64,000 nt of DNA from Anthopleura xanthogrammica (taxonomy: Eukaryota > Cnidaria > Anthozoa > Actiniaria > Actiniidae), in the NCBI GenBank assembly GCA_964019055.1, contig OZ025220.1, positions 1,008,334 to 1,072,333 on the forward strand, given 5' to 3'. Each line of letters begins with the position of its first letter. Positions within the stretch are counted from its first letter, which is position 1. The position numbers and the translations under genes are program-made. Below, one piece after another: positions 1-12,700 of this stretch. Below the pieces are notes generated by a model. The model was not told where the DNA came from, searched no databases, and was given only the letters and a program-made list of their open reading frames with translations.

Positions 1-64
1 CAAAGTCACATAATCAAAAAATGAAATAATTTTGTTGTGTTCTTTGACAGATGGTGTATAACAA

Positions 65-181
65 AACACTTATTGACTGGAACCTCGGGAAAGTAGTGTG
101 CTTTGTGGTCCCTTGACGGTGATGTCGTCGTCTCTGGACCACAAAACACACTGTTTCCCTTGGTCCCAGTCAATAAGTGTT
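65..181. mobile_element. Foldback MITE in intron of gene A
   Basis: The two ends are perfect 16-bp inverted repeats (AACACTTATTGACTGG at 65-80 and its complement at 166-181). The interior is also partly complementary (around GTGTGCTTTGTGGTCC), so the whole 117 bp can fold into one hairpin. There is no coding capacity. An almost identical copy sits at the equivalent place in gene C (37094-37210), so the insertion predates that duplication. Confidence 0.75.
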
Positions 182-189
182 AAATATAG

Positions 190-330
190 CACATTACGCT
201 AACTCACGTCAAGTCATATCACGTCACCTCAAATGTCACGTAACATTGTCACATCATATTTCACGTCATGTCACGTCACCTCAAATGTCTCGTAACGTTA
301 TGGCACAATATGACTTGACGTCATATCACA
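190..330. repeat. Short tandem duplication rich in ACGTCA motifs
   Basis: A block of roughly 45 bp containing TCACGTCACCTCAAATGTC occurs twice in a row. The hexamer ACGTCA or its complement recurs several times (CRE-like half sites). It lies in the intron before CUB3 of gene A and is duplicated at about 37219-37359. The remaining intron sequence to 653 shows nothing else recognisable. Confidence 0.45.
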
Positions 331-653
331 CCCCTGCAACCGCTACTCTCAATTCTTCTTACGACATCATACCATTTGAAACCTTGAAATTTTTATAAAA
401 TTCTTATTCTTTCTGCAAATAAATAATATTTTGTTGTCATATATCTCTAAGGATCGAAATCTTCAGCATTATACTACACGTCTTTAGTGAATGACGCTAT
501 GATCTTTGGCGTTATAGGCCATTCAGTTGACGTTAAAATAACCAATTTGCCACGTTTACATAACTTTAGTTGACAATTATTTCCTATCTTGTCCTAGCCA
601 TCTTTTGTACTTTTTTATGTGTTTAATTTAACAGTTTATTTGCTTTTATTAAG

Positions 654-2819
654 TCAACAACAGCTTAAGTTGTCCACGTCCTTCAGATAACCAAACCTCC
701 ATTGATGTTTGCTTCAGTGGAGACCAGCCAACCTGCTGCAACAAAAACTTTCCGGCTTGCAGATACAATGAACTTCTGACAGCCCCAAGTGGTATCATTG
801 AGAGTCCTGGCTACCCATCAAAATATCCACATAGTTCATATTTTGTTTGGAAAATCACTGTGCCAGAGGGATATATTGTGCAATTAAATTTTACAACACT
901 AAAACTCGCAAAAGGTTCTTCCTGTGAAAGATGCAGTTGCGACTACGTCGGTGTAAGAGACGGTCCTTGCTCAAACTTCATTGAAACCAAGTGGTGTGAG
1001 AGTGGATCAGATAAACTACCAAGCTTTGTATCAACGGGGAGACATCTTCAGGTGTTGTTCAATTCTGATGCAACGCTCAATAACGATGGATTTGTTGCAA
1101 AGTACAAAAGAGGTAGTTATGATTATGATTATAATTTGAATTATTTTCTATTTCCTATGCTGGTTGCCTGATTCTCTCGGCACTTCCTTGTTTACTTCTT
1201 TGCTTGTGGTTTTGTTTTTGTTTGTTTATTTGTCTGTGGTTCTTGTTGCTGTTAGAACCATTAGCATGATTACTATTATCTTAAAGAATCCTACTCAACT
1301 ACAATGCACTGCGTGCCTATATCATTGTTTACATAAGATTTAATTTGCCTTAGATTCGCTGCCAACATTAATAAAATCTCACAAAAAGCATAAAATAACT
1401 ACTTTTCATTATATATTGATGGTTTTAAAACTTCTAGCTTGAATAACAAGACCGATGGAACTGGATTCCCAAACTTCACCTACAAAACCCCATTTTGCCT
1501 GGCAGAGAAAATGGCGGATTGCATTATTTTCGGCACGCAGTACATTGTGGCTGACTAGGAATCTTTAATCAAGATCATAATTTTCATCAACTTCATTATC
1601 ATTATCATCATCATGTAGAATTATCGTAATCATTATCTTAATCGATGTGCATTTTAATTGCTTTTTATATGCATTTTAGTCGTAGCTCTGAAATGCAGTG
1701 GGGACAAACCAAATCTGTGTATGATTAACGGTCAGCCAGCATGCTGTAAGAAAAAAGAAACTGTGCCCAGTTCAACAAACCTGTGGTATGTTAATAAGAT
1801 TAATTGAAAATAATTTATCTTTTAACCTATGAACCAAAAGATTTGTAGCTCAGAAAAAATTATTGAGGCTGATAACCGGTCGGTTTACTTTGTTAATTAA
1901 TTGGGGGTTAGTTTGGTTGGTTAGTCGATTGGTGTTGGGTTGTTGGGTTGTTGGGTTGTTGGGTTGTTGGGTTGTTGGGTTGTTGGGTTGTTGGGTTGTT
2001 GGGTTGTTGGGTTGTTGGGTTGTTGGGTTGTTGGGTTGTTGGGTTGTTGGGTTGTTGGGTTGTTGGGTTGTTGGGTTGTTGGGTTGTTGGGTTGTTGGGT
2101 TGTTGGGTTGTTGGGTTGTTGGGTTGTTGGGTTGTTGGGTTGTTGGGTTGTTGGGTTGTTGGGTTGTTGGGTTGTTGGGTTGTTGGGTTGTTGGGTTGTT
2201 GGGTTGTTGGGTTGTTGGGTTGTTGGGTTGTTGGGTTGTTGGGTTGTTGGGTTGTTGGGTTGTTGGGTTGTTGGGTTGTTGGGTTGTTGGGTTGTTGGGT
2301 TGTTGGGTTGTTGGGTTGTTGGGTTGTTGGGTTGTTGGGTTGTTGGGTTGTTGGGTTGTTGGGTTGTTGGGTTGTTGGGTTGTTGGGTTGTTGGGTTGTT
2401 GGGTTGTTGGGTTGTTGGGTTGGTGGGTTGGTGGGTTGGTGGGTTGGTGGGTTGGTGGGTTGGTGGGTTGGTGGGTTGGTGGGTTGGTGGGTTGGTGGGT
2501 TGGTGGGTTGGTGGGTTGGTGGGTTGGTGGGTTGGTGGGTTGGTGGGTTGGTGGGTTGGTGGGTTGGTGGGTTGGTGGGTTGGTGGGTTGGTGGGTTGGT
2601 GGGTTGGTGGGTTGGTGGGTTGGTGGGTTGGTGGGTTGGTGGGTTGGTGGGTTGGTGGGTTGGTGGGTTGGTGGGTTGGTGGGTTGGTGGGTATGTCAGT
2701 GGGTAGGTTGTAAGGTTAATAGGTTAGTTGGTTTGTTGTTCATCCAATATTTTTCCTTGACTCCTAGCTTACCCAGGATCACGATGGTCATCATGATAAC
2801 AATGTTGCTGCTGATGTAG
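654..2819 (+). CDS. Gene A: 3' part of a CUB/Cys-rich GPI-anchored-type protein
   Basis: Three exons are visible: 654-1112 (CUB3), 1686-1785 (half Cys module) and 2777-2819 (tail, stop TAG 2817-2819). The 5' exons lie left of the window. The CUB exon opens with the head motif C-x12-C-x7-CC-x6-C, then [33 protein letters not shown] and FNSDATLNNDGFVAKY, all typical CUB positions. The second exon reads ALKCSGDKPNLC...PACC. The last exon gives W-ITMVIMITMLLLM-stop, a short hydrophobic C-terminus with no cytoplasmic tail, as in a GPI-attachment signal. Exon lengths (459, 100, 43 nt) match gene C exactly. Donors are GTAGTT and GTATGT. Expected location is the outer cell surface; the ligand is unknown. 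The second exon has two possible acceptors 6 nt apart (AG at 1678-1679 or 1684-1685); I chose the second because it restores the A-L-K-C start seen in gene B. Confidence 0.8.
1933..2692 (+). repeat. 8-bp minisatellite in last intron of gene A
   Basis: About 95 uninterrupted units. The first ~60 are GGGTTGTT; near 2417 the array switches cleanly to ~34 units of GGGTTGGT. It lies between the half-Cys exon and the tail exon. The G-rich strand is the sense strand, with regularly spaced GGG runs. Long open frames across it are a by-product of an 8-bp period without stops and are not genes. Confidence 0.97.
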
Positions 2820-3245
2820 TATTTTATTCCCAAGTGAAGCATCTTTGGACAACATTCAGCTTTAATGATCAACAACAACTAGTCCTAATTAATGAAAATA
2901 TAACATCTTCCTTAGATAATTATTTCTGGCCATTTTTATTCTGATTGGAGTTCTGTGGTTAAGATTTTAGGTCGTCTCCAGTCTTCCTTGTGTTATTCTT
3001 TCTCAATCCACAGGGTTCCCAATCTAAATTTTCAGAGAATACCTAATAGATTTGTCTGTGGAGAAGTCTAGTCTAAATAATTAGCTAAGCAATCAATATG
3101 CATATGTATACAATAGGTGTTTTTTGGGTTATACAAGATATTACACAAGATATACCACATATAACCTCGTTAGTGTGCTAAGAGCAGCTAGGCTTTGTAA
3201 GCTGTTACTTCCAAAGGTCAATAGAGGCTTTGCACTATCACTTGA

Positions 3246-3364
3246 TGGCAGCCATGACAGGAGGCACAACAATACAGTCTTTTCCCTCTGGGAAACTGAA
3301 TTCTTTCTCATGTAAATCAAGTTAGACGAGATTCAATTGTTTCTGCCTCCTGTCATGGCTGCCA
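3246..3364. mobile_element. Foldback element with 21-bp perfect arms
   Basis: The arms are at 3246-3266 (TGGCAGCCATGACAGGAGGC plus A) and 3344-3364 (its exact complement), with a 77-bp loop. A nearly identical copy lies after gene C at about 48498-48617. It is non-coding and was probably a MITE before the spacer was duplicated. Confidence 0.6.
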
Positions 3365-4312
3365 ACACTCTCCAAACGAGTTATTGAACAAAGTATTTTA
3401 TCACTCTTCATGCATGTGCCTGTATGCAAATATTCTCCAAATGCCCATGACGTACCCAGAATACCCCTCGGCCTTAGCTCCAATAACTTAAACTCGATAA
3501 TGATTTTTTAGTTTCAATTTGGTTTATAGACAATTTTGATTACATGAGTTAAATATAATACGTTGCAAAGTTGAGCTGCATTTATTCTAAACAATTTATA
3601 AAAAATAAAAACGTTCATTTTAAATAAAAGAATATGCAATATTTTTTTTCGCATAAAATTTATATACATTTTCATTCTTCCTTTGTTTGTTTGTTTGTTT
3701 ATTTTTTAAATATAGCTGGGTTTCAATCAGCTGATAAAAGTCTTTAAATCTCATTATCTGCTCCAAATGGTGGTCAAACACTGACCACCATGTACTATCA
3801 ACCAGAAAGAATGCTATTGAAAACTTGTGATTCAGCTGATGAACATTCCGCAAGAGACAGGAAATGACGTCAAGTGAAACCGAGCTATACGGATATTTTT
3901 AGCATTTCGACAGCTGTCAATCAAATTAATTGGAATGCGTTTGTTGGTTTAGAAAAACATTCCTCATATTGATGACCAAGGTTTGCGATGTGGGGTAATA
4001 CGATTTAGGATTCAAAAGCAAGAGAAATCTTCCAAAAAATAGGCAATATCATGTACGTAAAAACGTATTGTAATAGACAGGATTGAAAGCCTTCGAAAAA
4101 GTGTAGATTTACAAACGAAGACATGGAATTTCGCGTAGCGCAGTTCAACGATAATGATTATATAACTTTCATTTTCATTTTAGCAAATGTATAATATAAA
4201 TTATTGAACACTTTTTTTTTTTTTTTTTTGCGGGATTTCATAAATGTTTTAAGAAGTTAGCGTTACTCAACATCGAATATTATTTTCCTTCTACGGGAAC
4301 TTGCTATATTGG

Positions 4313-4430
4313 CCCCTTGAATGTGACGTCAAAGCAGCTCAATTTGGAGGACAAAACAAAATAACTTCAATCTTCTGAGGCTTGGAACCTATTTTCTTAG
4401 CCTCAAAATTATAATGTGCTGCAAGGGGTT
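4313..4430. mobile_element. MITE, CCCCTTG...CAAGGGG family, copy 1
   Basis: The ends are CCCCTTGA and GCAAGGGG. Inside is GCAGCTCAATTTGGAGGAC, with GACGTCA nearby. The same element occurs at 11290-11424, 17089-17215, 34251-34346, 49569-49686 and 58359-58492, always in an intron or spacer of this gene array. In better copies the interior pairs with itself (GGAGGGCAAAAC against GCCCTCCAAATT), giving a hairpin. No coding sequence. Confidence 0.65.
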
Positions 4431-5689
4431 AAAAACTTTTTTGACAATGACTGTATAATTTCAAGGATTACCAAGATCATTTCGATAAAAAATCATACGT
4501 CATATGAAAGTTAGAAGTTAAGATTCAAATGATAACCTGAATGAGTTCGTGTCATAATAGCGAGCACTTGCTATATTGGCATTAGTTTAGGTCGAACAGT
4601 TCTTGAACATACTTATCATAACATATAGTAAATATTATTAAGAACTAAAGACAAAGTTTAAGTTTTGTATTAAAAATTTATTTCAATATTGTTAGCTTTA
4701 GATTATAGAAGTTTGAAGCTAATGTTGATGAGTTGTGTACATTACAAGTTTATGATACTACAACTTAGTGTTACTAAATATAGAAATATGTTTACAACAC
4801 ATCAACCCTCTAAATTATTATCAAAATGTAAAGTAATAATAAATGATAATTTTGAAATTTGTTAAACAAATGATTATAATATTTGCAACTTCTTAGAGAA
4901 AGTGTTTCGTGGCTTTATGGCGAAAATAAAATATTGAAAGCTTTCGTTTCTAGCTAATTGGAAATTCAAGAAAATTAGCAAAGTTGCAGTATATAGTTCA
5001 TAGCCTCCGGTCTGAATGGATCAAGAGTCAGAACTAAATAACAAAGATCGTTAATTTAGAATAAAAAAGGTAAGGAAAAAATAACATTACAAATAGTTCT
5101 AAGTTATTTGCCTGAAAATAATATACAGAAAGTCACAGAATCATGAATAAAACAAAAATTAATATACAATAAAAACCCGCTTCAAAACCCGGAGAAAACG
5201 TACGTCAAATTACTCAACCGTTATGGATGGCGACAGAATGTCTCGCGATATAATTTTTTTTTTTTCTCGATTCATGGCATGTCATTTAAGACCATTCATG
5301 ATTTCGATTCAGAGAATAGCGTACTATTAACCATTCCCAGTATACGTAGAGTTAAAATTTGTCCCACAAACAACTAAACACTAGCGAAGCAGTATAATCA
5401 TAACGGGGTACACAAGCGCAGATAGTACTTTAAGGTTGACTGAATTGTTTGTCCTGTCCAAACATGAAGGGTTAACTAACCTTGAAAGACTAACTTCGCT
5501 TGCTTGCGTTATGTCGTTATGCTTATGCTTGCGTCGTTAGGTGAACCAGGCTTACAATTTTTTTTAATTTATTTTCACAGGACAGTAGACTATGGAATTA
5601 ACTTTTAACGAATTTCAGGGATAATATTTTTTAAATTCTGAGATATTCCAACTAATGATCACTTGTATCACATATTTGAGACTCGATAA

Positions 5690-5876
5690 TGACTCGAGTT
5701 CGTGATACCAACCAATAGGAAAATATTATGATAAATCATACAATAAGCTCCAATAGCTAATTTTTCTGTTTACGAGTTCTGCAGCACCATGCAGAAAGGA
5801 CTGTCTGCAGCAGACTTTGGGTGTCTTTTCGATTCCTCAAGCAAATTCTAAAATAGTAATCGAGAATCTGGAAACT
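5690..5876 (+). promoter_or_regulatory. Promoter/5' leader of gene B
   Basis: The block has CCAAT motifs (ACCAACCAATAGG, CTCCAATAGC), then TTTCTGTTTACGAGTTCTG, CAGCACCATGCAGAAAGG and ACTGTCTGCAGCAG, directly before the signal-peptide ATG at 5877. Full copies precede the first exons of genes C (two copies) and D. Damaged copies lie at 22487-22525 and 26503-26680. Conservation across paralogs while the flanks diverge supports a core promoter and 5'UTR; the start site is not mapped. An ATG in CAGCACCATGC sits upstream of the chosen start and lacks a CUB-coding frame. Confidence 0.55.
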
Positions 5877-6693
5877 ATGGAAGGGAAAGTATTTCCAGTA
5901 CCTTTTCTCCTACTTGGTAAGTTACATTTTGATATATTTTGATTTTATTTTAATTTAAGAAAAATAACTTACACAAAATACCTTACATATTTTCGTTCTA
6001 AATCAAAAATATGAGACATAAATTCTATTATATTTCTTTCTAAAAAACTTTTTTGACTTAAAAATTAATCTTGATTTTAGTAAGAGAAGTCCATGTAATG
6101 ACATGAACCTATATTTTCGAAGCTGTAGAATCGTAACGGTTATACTCTTGGTAAACATGATATTTTAACTTCCGCATTAGAAGTTTTCAAACCGAAATTA
6201 CCTTCGATGTAAACCGAACATGTTACACATTAAGGATTCCTTCAATCAAATGAAAAAAAATACATCACAAAATCATAAAGCTATAAAGGACACATTTAGT
6301 CATAGAAAAAGCTTTCGACGGGTGTTTTGGTTACATAGGTATATGTATAAATATATGTATATATATTAAAGCCTGTCTGATGATCGCATAAGCATGTAAC
6401 TCGGAGTAACCCCTAAAGAGATGTATTGTCTCTAATTTATCTTCAATTCACAATATATATACCCAACCAAAAAAATTATGCAACTTTAGATATACACATA
6501 TATGTCTTTTGTTCTCGAGAGGCGAAGCAAGTATATATAGAAGTATATCAAAAGTATGTCAGAAATTATGGGATATCACCGCTGATATTTTTTTCGGGTT
6601 GCCTATCACTAGAGCTTTCTGAAAAAAATATCAGGAATGATATCCCATAATTTCTGATGCACTTTTGATATACTTGTATATATACTTGAAGTG

Positions 6694-6757
<64 letters not shown>

Positions 6758-9700
6758 CTTCAAAATCTTTTGTGTTTAACATTTTCCCAGAATCAATGTA
6801 TAAATTATCAAAAAACTGGATAATAAACCTTTACGGCGGTAAAGGTTTATTATCCATTTTTTTGATAATTTATATATATATATATATAGAATTTGTGCGC
6901 CGCCAAAATAGTTACCAAAATCAATGAAGGTGATCAAGCTTTAGACTTAGTTAAGTGACCCTCATCACAATGTAGACGGGACAATAACATTCTCAAACTA
7001 GTTTAGGTGACTGACTACTTTAGCAAGGAATAATTACAAAATATTGTTAGAAAGATATTTTACACAGAATTTAACGCTGATTCCAAAAATGAAAAGAAAA
7101 ATGGGGTGTCCATAGCTCGTTTTTGAGATAATAAATTTTGAATATGACCATCTTGACAAAATTTCGAAAGAAAATTGGCGGAAATCAAGCTTTGAATACC
7201 AAAATTCATAACTCAAAAATTAAAGAACCTATGGAAGAAATGTTCTCAGGACATCTACTTTAAACATTTTTTTTTAAGCCTAATTAAAAAAACCAAAGAA
7301 AGTTTTAAAAATAAGCCAAAAATTCAGCTTCTTTTTAGCTCAATCAACCGAAAATCGTACTCGTAATAATAACGTTTTTTTCGAACTTTCCCAAAAAATA
7401 GATTTTTACTTTTTGTTTTAGGAAATTCAAAGAAAAAATAGAGTCCCGTGCAAAATTTGGGTTTTTTGCCCTGTTGAACTTCAAAACGTGTCTGATTCCT
7501 CATTAAAATTTTGAAAGTTGTCATGCGGTTTTGAGCGATTTTTGTGCGCGCGCCCATCGTGGGCTCGAATTGAGCGTTAAAAAGTAGTCAGTCACCTTAA
7601 AAAATGTATTCAGGGGCGTTAGGTTGTTAGGTTGTTAGGTTGTTAGGTTGTTAGGTTGTTAGGTTGTTAGGTTGTTAGGTTGTTAGGTTGTTAGGTTGTT
7701 AGGTTGTTAGGTTGTTAGGTTGTTAGGTTGTTAGGTTGTTAGGTTGTTAGGTTGTTAGGTTGTTAGGTTGTTAGGTTGTTAGGTTGTTAGGTTGTTAGGT
7801 TGTTAGGTTGTTAGGTTGTTAGGTTGTTAGGTTGTTAGGTTGTTAGGTTGTTAGGTTGTTAGGTTGTTAGGTTGTTAGGTTGTTAGGTTGTTAGGTTGTT
7901 AGGTTGTTAGGTTGTTAGGTTGTTAGGTTGTTAGGTTGTTAGGTTGTTAGGTTGTTAGGTTGTTAGGTTGTTAGGTTGTTAGGTTGTTAGGTTGTTAGGT
8001 TGTTAGGTTGTTAGGTTGTTAGGTTGTTAAGTGTGGAGTGTGGAGTGCTGGGTTGCTTCGGTTGGGATTTGCTCAATGAGTAAATAGTTGGTTTTATGGT
8101 CATTTGGATTCACAAAACCTCACACCAATGTCTTTTCACTCTCTATCATTAGTATTGTTATTGGAGTACAAGGTTACCTCTGCAAACATTTGTGCGTCAA
8201 GTCCCACTGTACTTACTAACTCATCTGGAAAATTTTCAAGCCCAAACTACCCAAACAATTATCCTCATAACACTACCAAAACCTGGAAGATCGTAGCTCC
8301 AGTGGGTGAGGTGATAGATCTCTATTTTACTACATTCTCACTGGAGAGAGCAAGCTCGTGTGTACATGATTACGTAAAGATACGTAATAGTTGTGGCGAA
8401 ACTGTTCCCATGGCAGTCTATTGTGATCACACAGCCAGACCTCTGAGATCTACCAGTAATGTCTTGTGGGTTGAATTTCGATCGGATGCATCTTTGAACT
8501 ATAAAGGATTTGAAGCCATATATAAAATAAGTGAGTAAAGACTTTATTGCCTTAAATTGTATTTCCTGATAAAAAAAGACAGACAGACCGACAAACAGAC
8601 AAACAGACATTTTGTTTTTAGCAAAGCATCCATCCATGTCTGGGTGAGGTCAACAGACAAACAGACAAACAGACAAACAGACAAACAGACAAACAGACAA
8701 ACAGACAAACAGACAAACAGACAAACAGACAAACAGACAAACAGACAAACAGACAAACAGACAAACAGACAAACAGACAAACAGACAAACAGACAAACAG
8801 ACAAACAGACAAACAGACAAACAGACAAACAGACAAACAGACAAACAGACAAACAGACAAACAGACAAACAGACAAACAGACAAACAGACAAACAGACAA
8901 ACAGACAAACAGACAAACAGACAAACAGACAAACAGACAAACAGACAAACAGACAAACAGACAAACAGACAAACAGACAAACAGACAAACAGACAAACAG
9001 ACAAATTACTACGACAAATAGGTCAAAAACTTCTTGTATCAAACAGGTAAAAAAAGGAAAGAAACCTTAAAATTGTGAAACAAGACCTAAAAAATCTTAG
9101 AAGAAAAGAAACAATTACAAAAACAATGCAAAGACATTGAAGCACCTTTTTAGTGCTTGAGCTGGATGAATCCTTTATAGAAGTAATAATAACAATGTAT
9201 ATGGTTCTATAGAAAACATACTCTTTCATTTGAAATTAATTTATGATTATTTTTGATAAAATGTTTAGAATGAAGAACGAATGTATTACAGTTTAGAATA
9301 AAACAAAAAAAGAAAAAACTCACTAGGGACTCAGAATCTTGCGTATAGCACATGAGGTTTCTGCACAGTATGGAAATTATATGGTGGTGATTATTTGCCC
9401 GGCCAAGTATCGAGAGAATCGCTTTAAGAAAATCCATGTGTACCTGTGCTGGGTTTCCACCTAAGCCTCTCTTGTCTTAGACTTGGAGGCACACACATAG
9501 ACACTCATTCACACAGTTCATCAGTAACCATACTGAACTATACTATCCACTTTGAGAAACGAATCTCTTTTTTTCTTCAAAATATCTATAACAGATTCCG
9601 CCGCAAGTAAACTGCTTTCCTGCCCTCGTCCATCAGACAACTCAGCTAACATTGACTACTGCCTTGTTGGAGGGCAAGTCCAGTGCTGCAACAAAGACGA

Positions 9701-12700
9701 CACAAATTGCAGGGTCAATAAAATACTAACAGCTAAAAGTGGCACCATAACAAGCCCTGGATACCCCAATAACTACCCTCATGGAACAAGATACCTGTGG
9801 AGAATCACGGTACCTGAGGGTTACGTGGTGCAGATAAACTTCACAACATTGATAACCTATCACACGTCATCATGCTCCAACGCACATTCCAAATGTAATT
9901 GTGACTACGTTCATGCACTTGACGGTCCTTGTCCGTTTTACAACTTTGGTACTAAATGGTGTGGAGGCTGGTCGTCGCGAAACTTATACCCAAGTTTCAC
10001 AACTACAGGTCGACACATGATAGTATTCTTCAGATCTGACTCGTCAAACAATCATGTTGGCTTTGTCGCACACTACAGAAGGGGTAGGTAGTCTCTGAGT
10101 CATTAGTGAACATAAAAAATACCGATACGATGTCATGAAATTATAGCAAGTAAGAGATACATAGCATGTGCTTTTGGGCTTGGCTTCTCCGCATTTCAAT
10201 CTCATGATGCATCATTGTGACGTCATCCGTGGAAAGCGCTATTAAGAGTCGTTGTCTGAGAAAACCGGGCAGGTGCGAAAGATGGGGGTTGGGGGTCGGC
10301 CGATTTCCTTCAAATTTATACCATTTAATAGGCATCTAATATAAATACGAATGGCCAAATATGAGCATCAACGAACTTTTACTTTTCGAGTTTACCACCC
10401 CCCCTCGGTTTTGGCTCCAAAAAGACCAAAAATGACCTAAATTTTCGCTCAACTTTGAGTGGTTCTAAAATCAAAAGTATGATGCTGATCGACTTTTTTT
10501 CATTTTTGTCCCATTCCTTGACGTCTAAATAGATAGATAGATACTTTTATTTAAGCAGGGTAATCCTATCAGTAAGTGTACATTTACTGTTATCAACAGA
10601 AGCCCTAAAAATAGTACATCTATGGTAATAACTACTTATTTCAAAAAATATTTTTTGTCAGACGCTTTGTTATTTATCGTCGTCACGTCTCACTTTGAGC
10701 GACGAAGTGATTTTAGTCAAATTTAAAAAATATTTTCTCATAAGGCCGACAGCTTTTTTTCCAATTTTTTTGCATTTTGTAATAAAAGAAGGGTTGGTTG
10801 TTGTATTTCAACAAACAAAAGCGTGGGACCTTTTTTAGTTTGAAAATAAAACAAGCTCAAAGTCAATGAATTTGCATAAATTGATTAACCAATTTTCCGC
10901 TAATTAGCATACATAATATGTCATCAACTATTTCTACATGAACGAACTAAGCACCTTACAAACTCAAATACATTGGAAACTAAGTTTTGTTGGATATTTG
11001 ATAACACTAGGAACTGTTCTATATCTTTCGAGTTCACTAATCCACACTTGATGACAACCAAAACACTTGAAGTACAACAACCAACCCTTCTTTTATTACA
11101 AGATGCAAAAAAATTGGAAAAAAAAATTCAATTGCATGATGCATCATTGTGACGTCATCCGTGGAAAGCGCTATTAATACGTTTCTGCAATTCTGCTCAT
11201 CCGATACGTTGAGTTTGTAATGAGGAAATACTTGCTCATTACAAATTCAAGAAATGTATTTAGAATTCAATATTCAATATCTTAATTTAGACCTCTTGCA
11301 GCACGTCGGAATGCAGCTCAAATTGGAGGGCAAAACGTAACACTAGGTTCCAATCCTCAGGAGATTGAAATTATTTTGTCTTGCCCTCCAAATTGAGCTG
11401 CTCTGAAGTCACGTGCAAGGGGTCTGTAGGCCTAATGCCATATTCATCGGGTTTGTATCAGATATACAACCCGATGAATAACTATTTTTAGGAACTTTTA
11501 AACATAAGACTGCCGAGAAAAGAGTAATAATAATAATATATAATAATAATATATAATAATAATATTAATAATAATAATAATATTAATAATAATAATAATA
11601 ATATTAATAATAATAATATATTGACTTATATTGCGCCAAAATCAATATGCAATTTCATGGGCACAGAGTCTATAGAAGAGACCGAGGTTGGATTTCTGTG
11701 TGCGTGAAAGTATCATAAAGAAATAGAGAGCGAAAGAAAAATAAAAAGAGAAAAGAGAGGATGAGAGAGACGAAAGCAAATGAAAGCCAAAGCTTTATCT
11801 AAATATATATATTTCTCCCATACAACTTCTCTTCCTGAACAGTAATTTTTTAGTAATAATAAGTTTTAACCATAACAAGTTTTAACGATGAAGATGATAA
11901 ATAACTAGATCTAGACGCATATCTGCGTGAACTCGGGCTTCTCTTTGAAGAGTGCGAAGTAGATAACCGTTAGCTAGCTAAGGAGACCTGAGAATACTTG
12001 AAATTTATTATTGCTGTTAGTTGAACTCATGGATTTTCTGAAAATAAATGACAATCTCTTCCTTTCCCTCAAAAAAACCACCAGTTCAAATTGTCATATA
12101 ATCTTTTGCCATTGTCGACTATAGTAAGCAATGTGTTTGAATTCCAGTAACCACATGGTTTCATTATAGTATAATAGAGAGAGTACATAGCTACAGCACA
12201 ACTTAGACTAAAATTTCTGATTTCATTATACATAGTTCTGAGGATGAATGCTATTTTGAACTGCATTAATTTGTACTCCCTTCCCTCAAATATATCCTTG
12301 TTATGTATACTCTGGAAATAATGTACTAAACTATTTACTGATGATACGTCAAGCAGCACACATGTACCTTGAGGATGGCTTCTACTATATAAATCCCTTG
12401 CATGAGAATCAAATATTTTGAACCTCACATTACTATTACGATATATAGCAACAGCTGTGCACCCAACTGTTAATACAAAAAATTTTGTAGTTTTTTCAGA
12501 CATAAGTGATTCAAAGGCTCTTTGTAAAGAAGTACAGTACTGATATATCCTTCTATTGTAGTCTCTTGACATACAGTACCAGTGTAACTTTCACTGTATT
12601 GAAGTTGATAGTCAGTATCACACACATTCAACATTGGTGGTAATTCTGTCTGCATTGAAAAGGACTGTCTGGCTAATTGAGACAAATCTGAATACAACTG

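Larger units (their letters stand above)
2820..5690. other. Gene A to gene B spacer
   Basis: This holds no convincing gene. It is homologous to the spacers after gene B (15604-17754 and 21941-22525) and gene C (48073-51508). It contains two small inverted-repeat elements (3246-3364 and 4313-4430, listed separately) and poly-T runs near 3640 and 4210. The rest is AT-rich DNA leading into the gene B promoter block. Confidence 0.7.

Noticed and set aside
1863..2819. Long open frames across the minisatellites (Gly/Leu/Trp-rich, Cys/Leu/Val-rich, Thr/Asn/Gln-rich)
   Set aside because: An 8-bp repeat without stop triplets is open in several frames on both strands. The frames have no independent start context and sit inside introns defined by flanking exons.
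3620..3853. Minus-strand frame RNVHQLNHKFSI repeated at 16421-16627 and 48871-49104
   Set aside because: It is present in all three homologous spacers but only as short, variably interrupted frames without recognisable motif; shared ancestry of the spacer explains it.
7618..8029. Interstitial telomere repeat (TTAGGTTG resembles TTAGGG)
   Set aside because: The unit is a constant 8-mer with no TTAGGG run, and sister arrays with other 8-mers occur in other introns of the same genes.
8104..8538. ATG-initiated gene start directly at the CUB1 exon
   Set aside because: CUB1 has a good acceptor at 8153 and joins in frame to the upstream signal exon at 5877, giving a proper signal peptide. The same holds in genes C and D.
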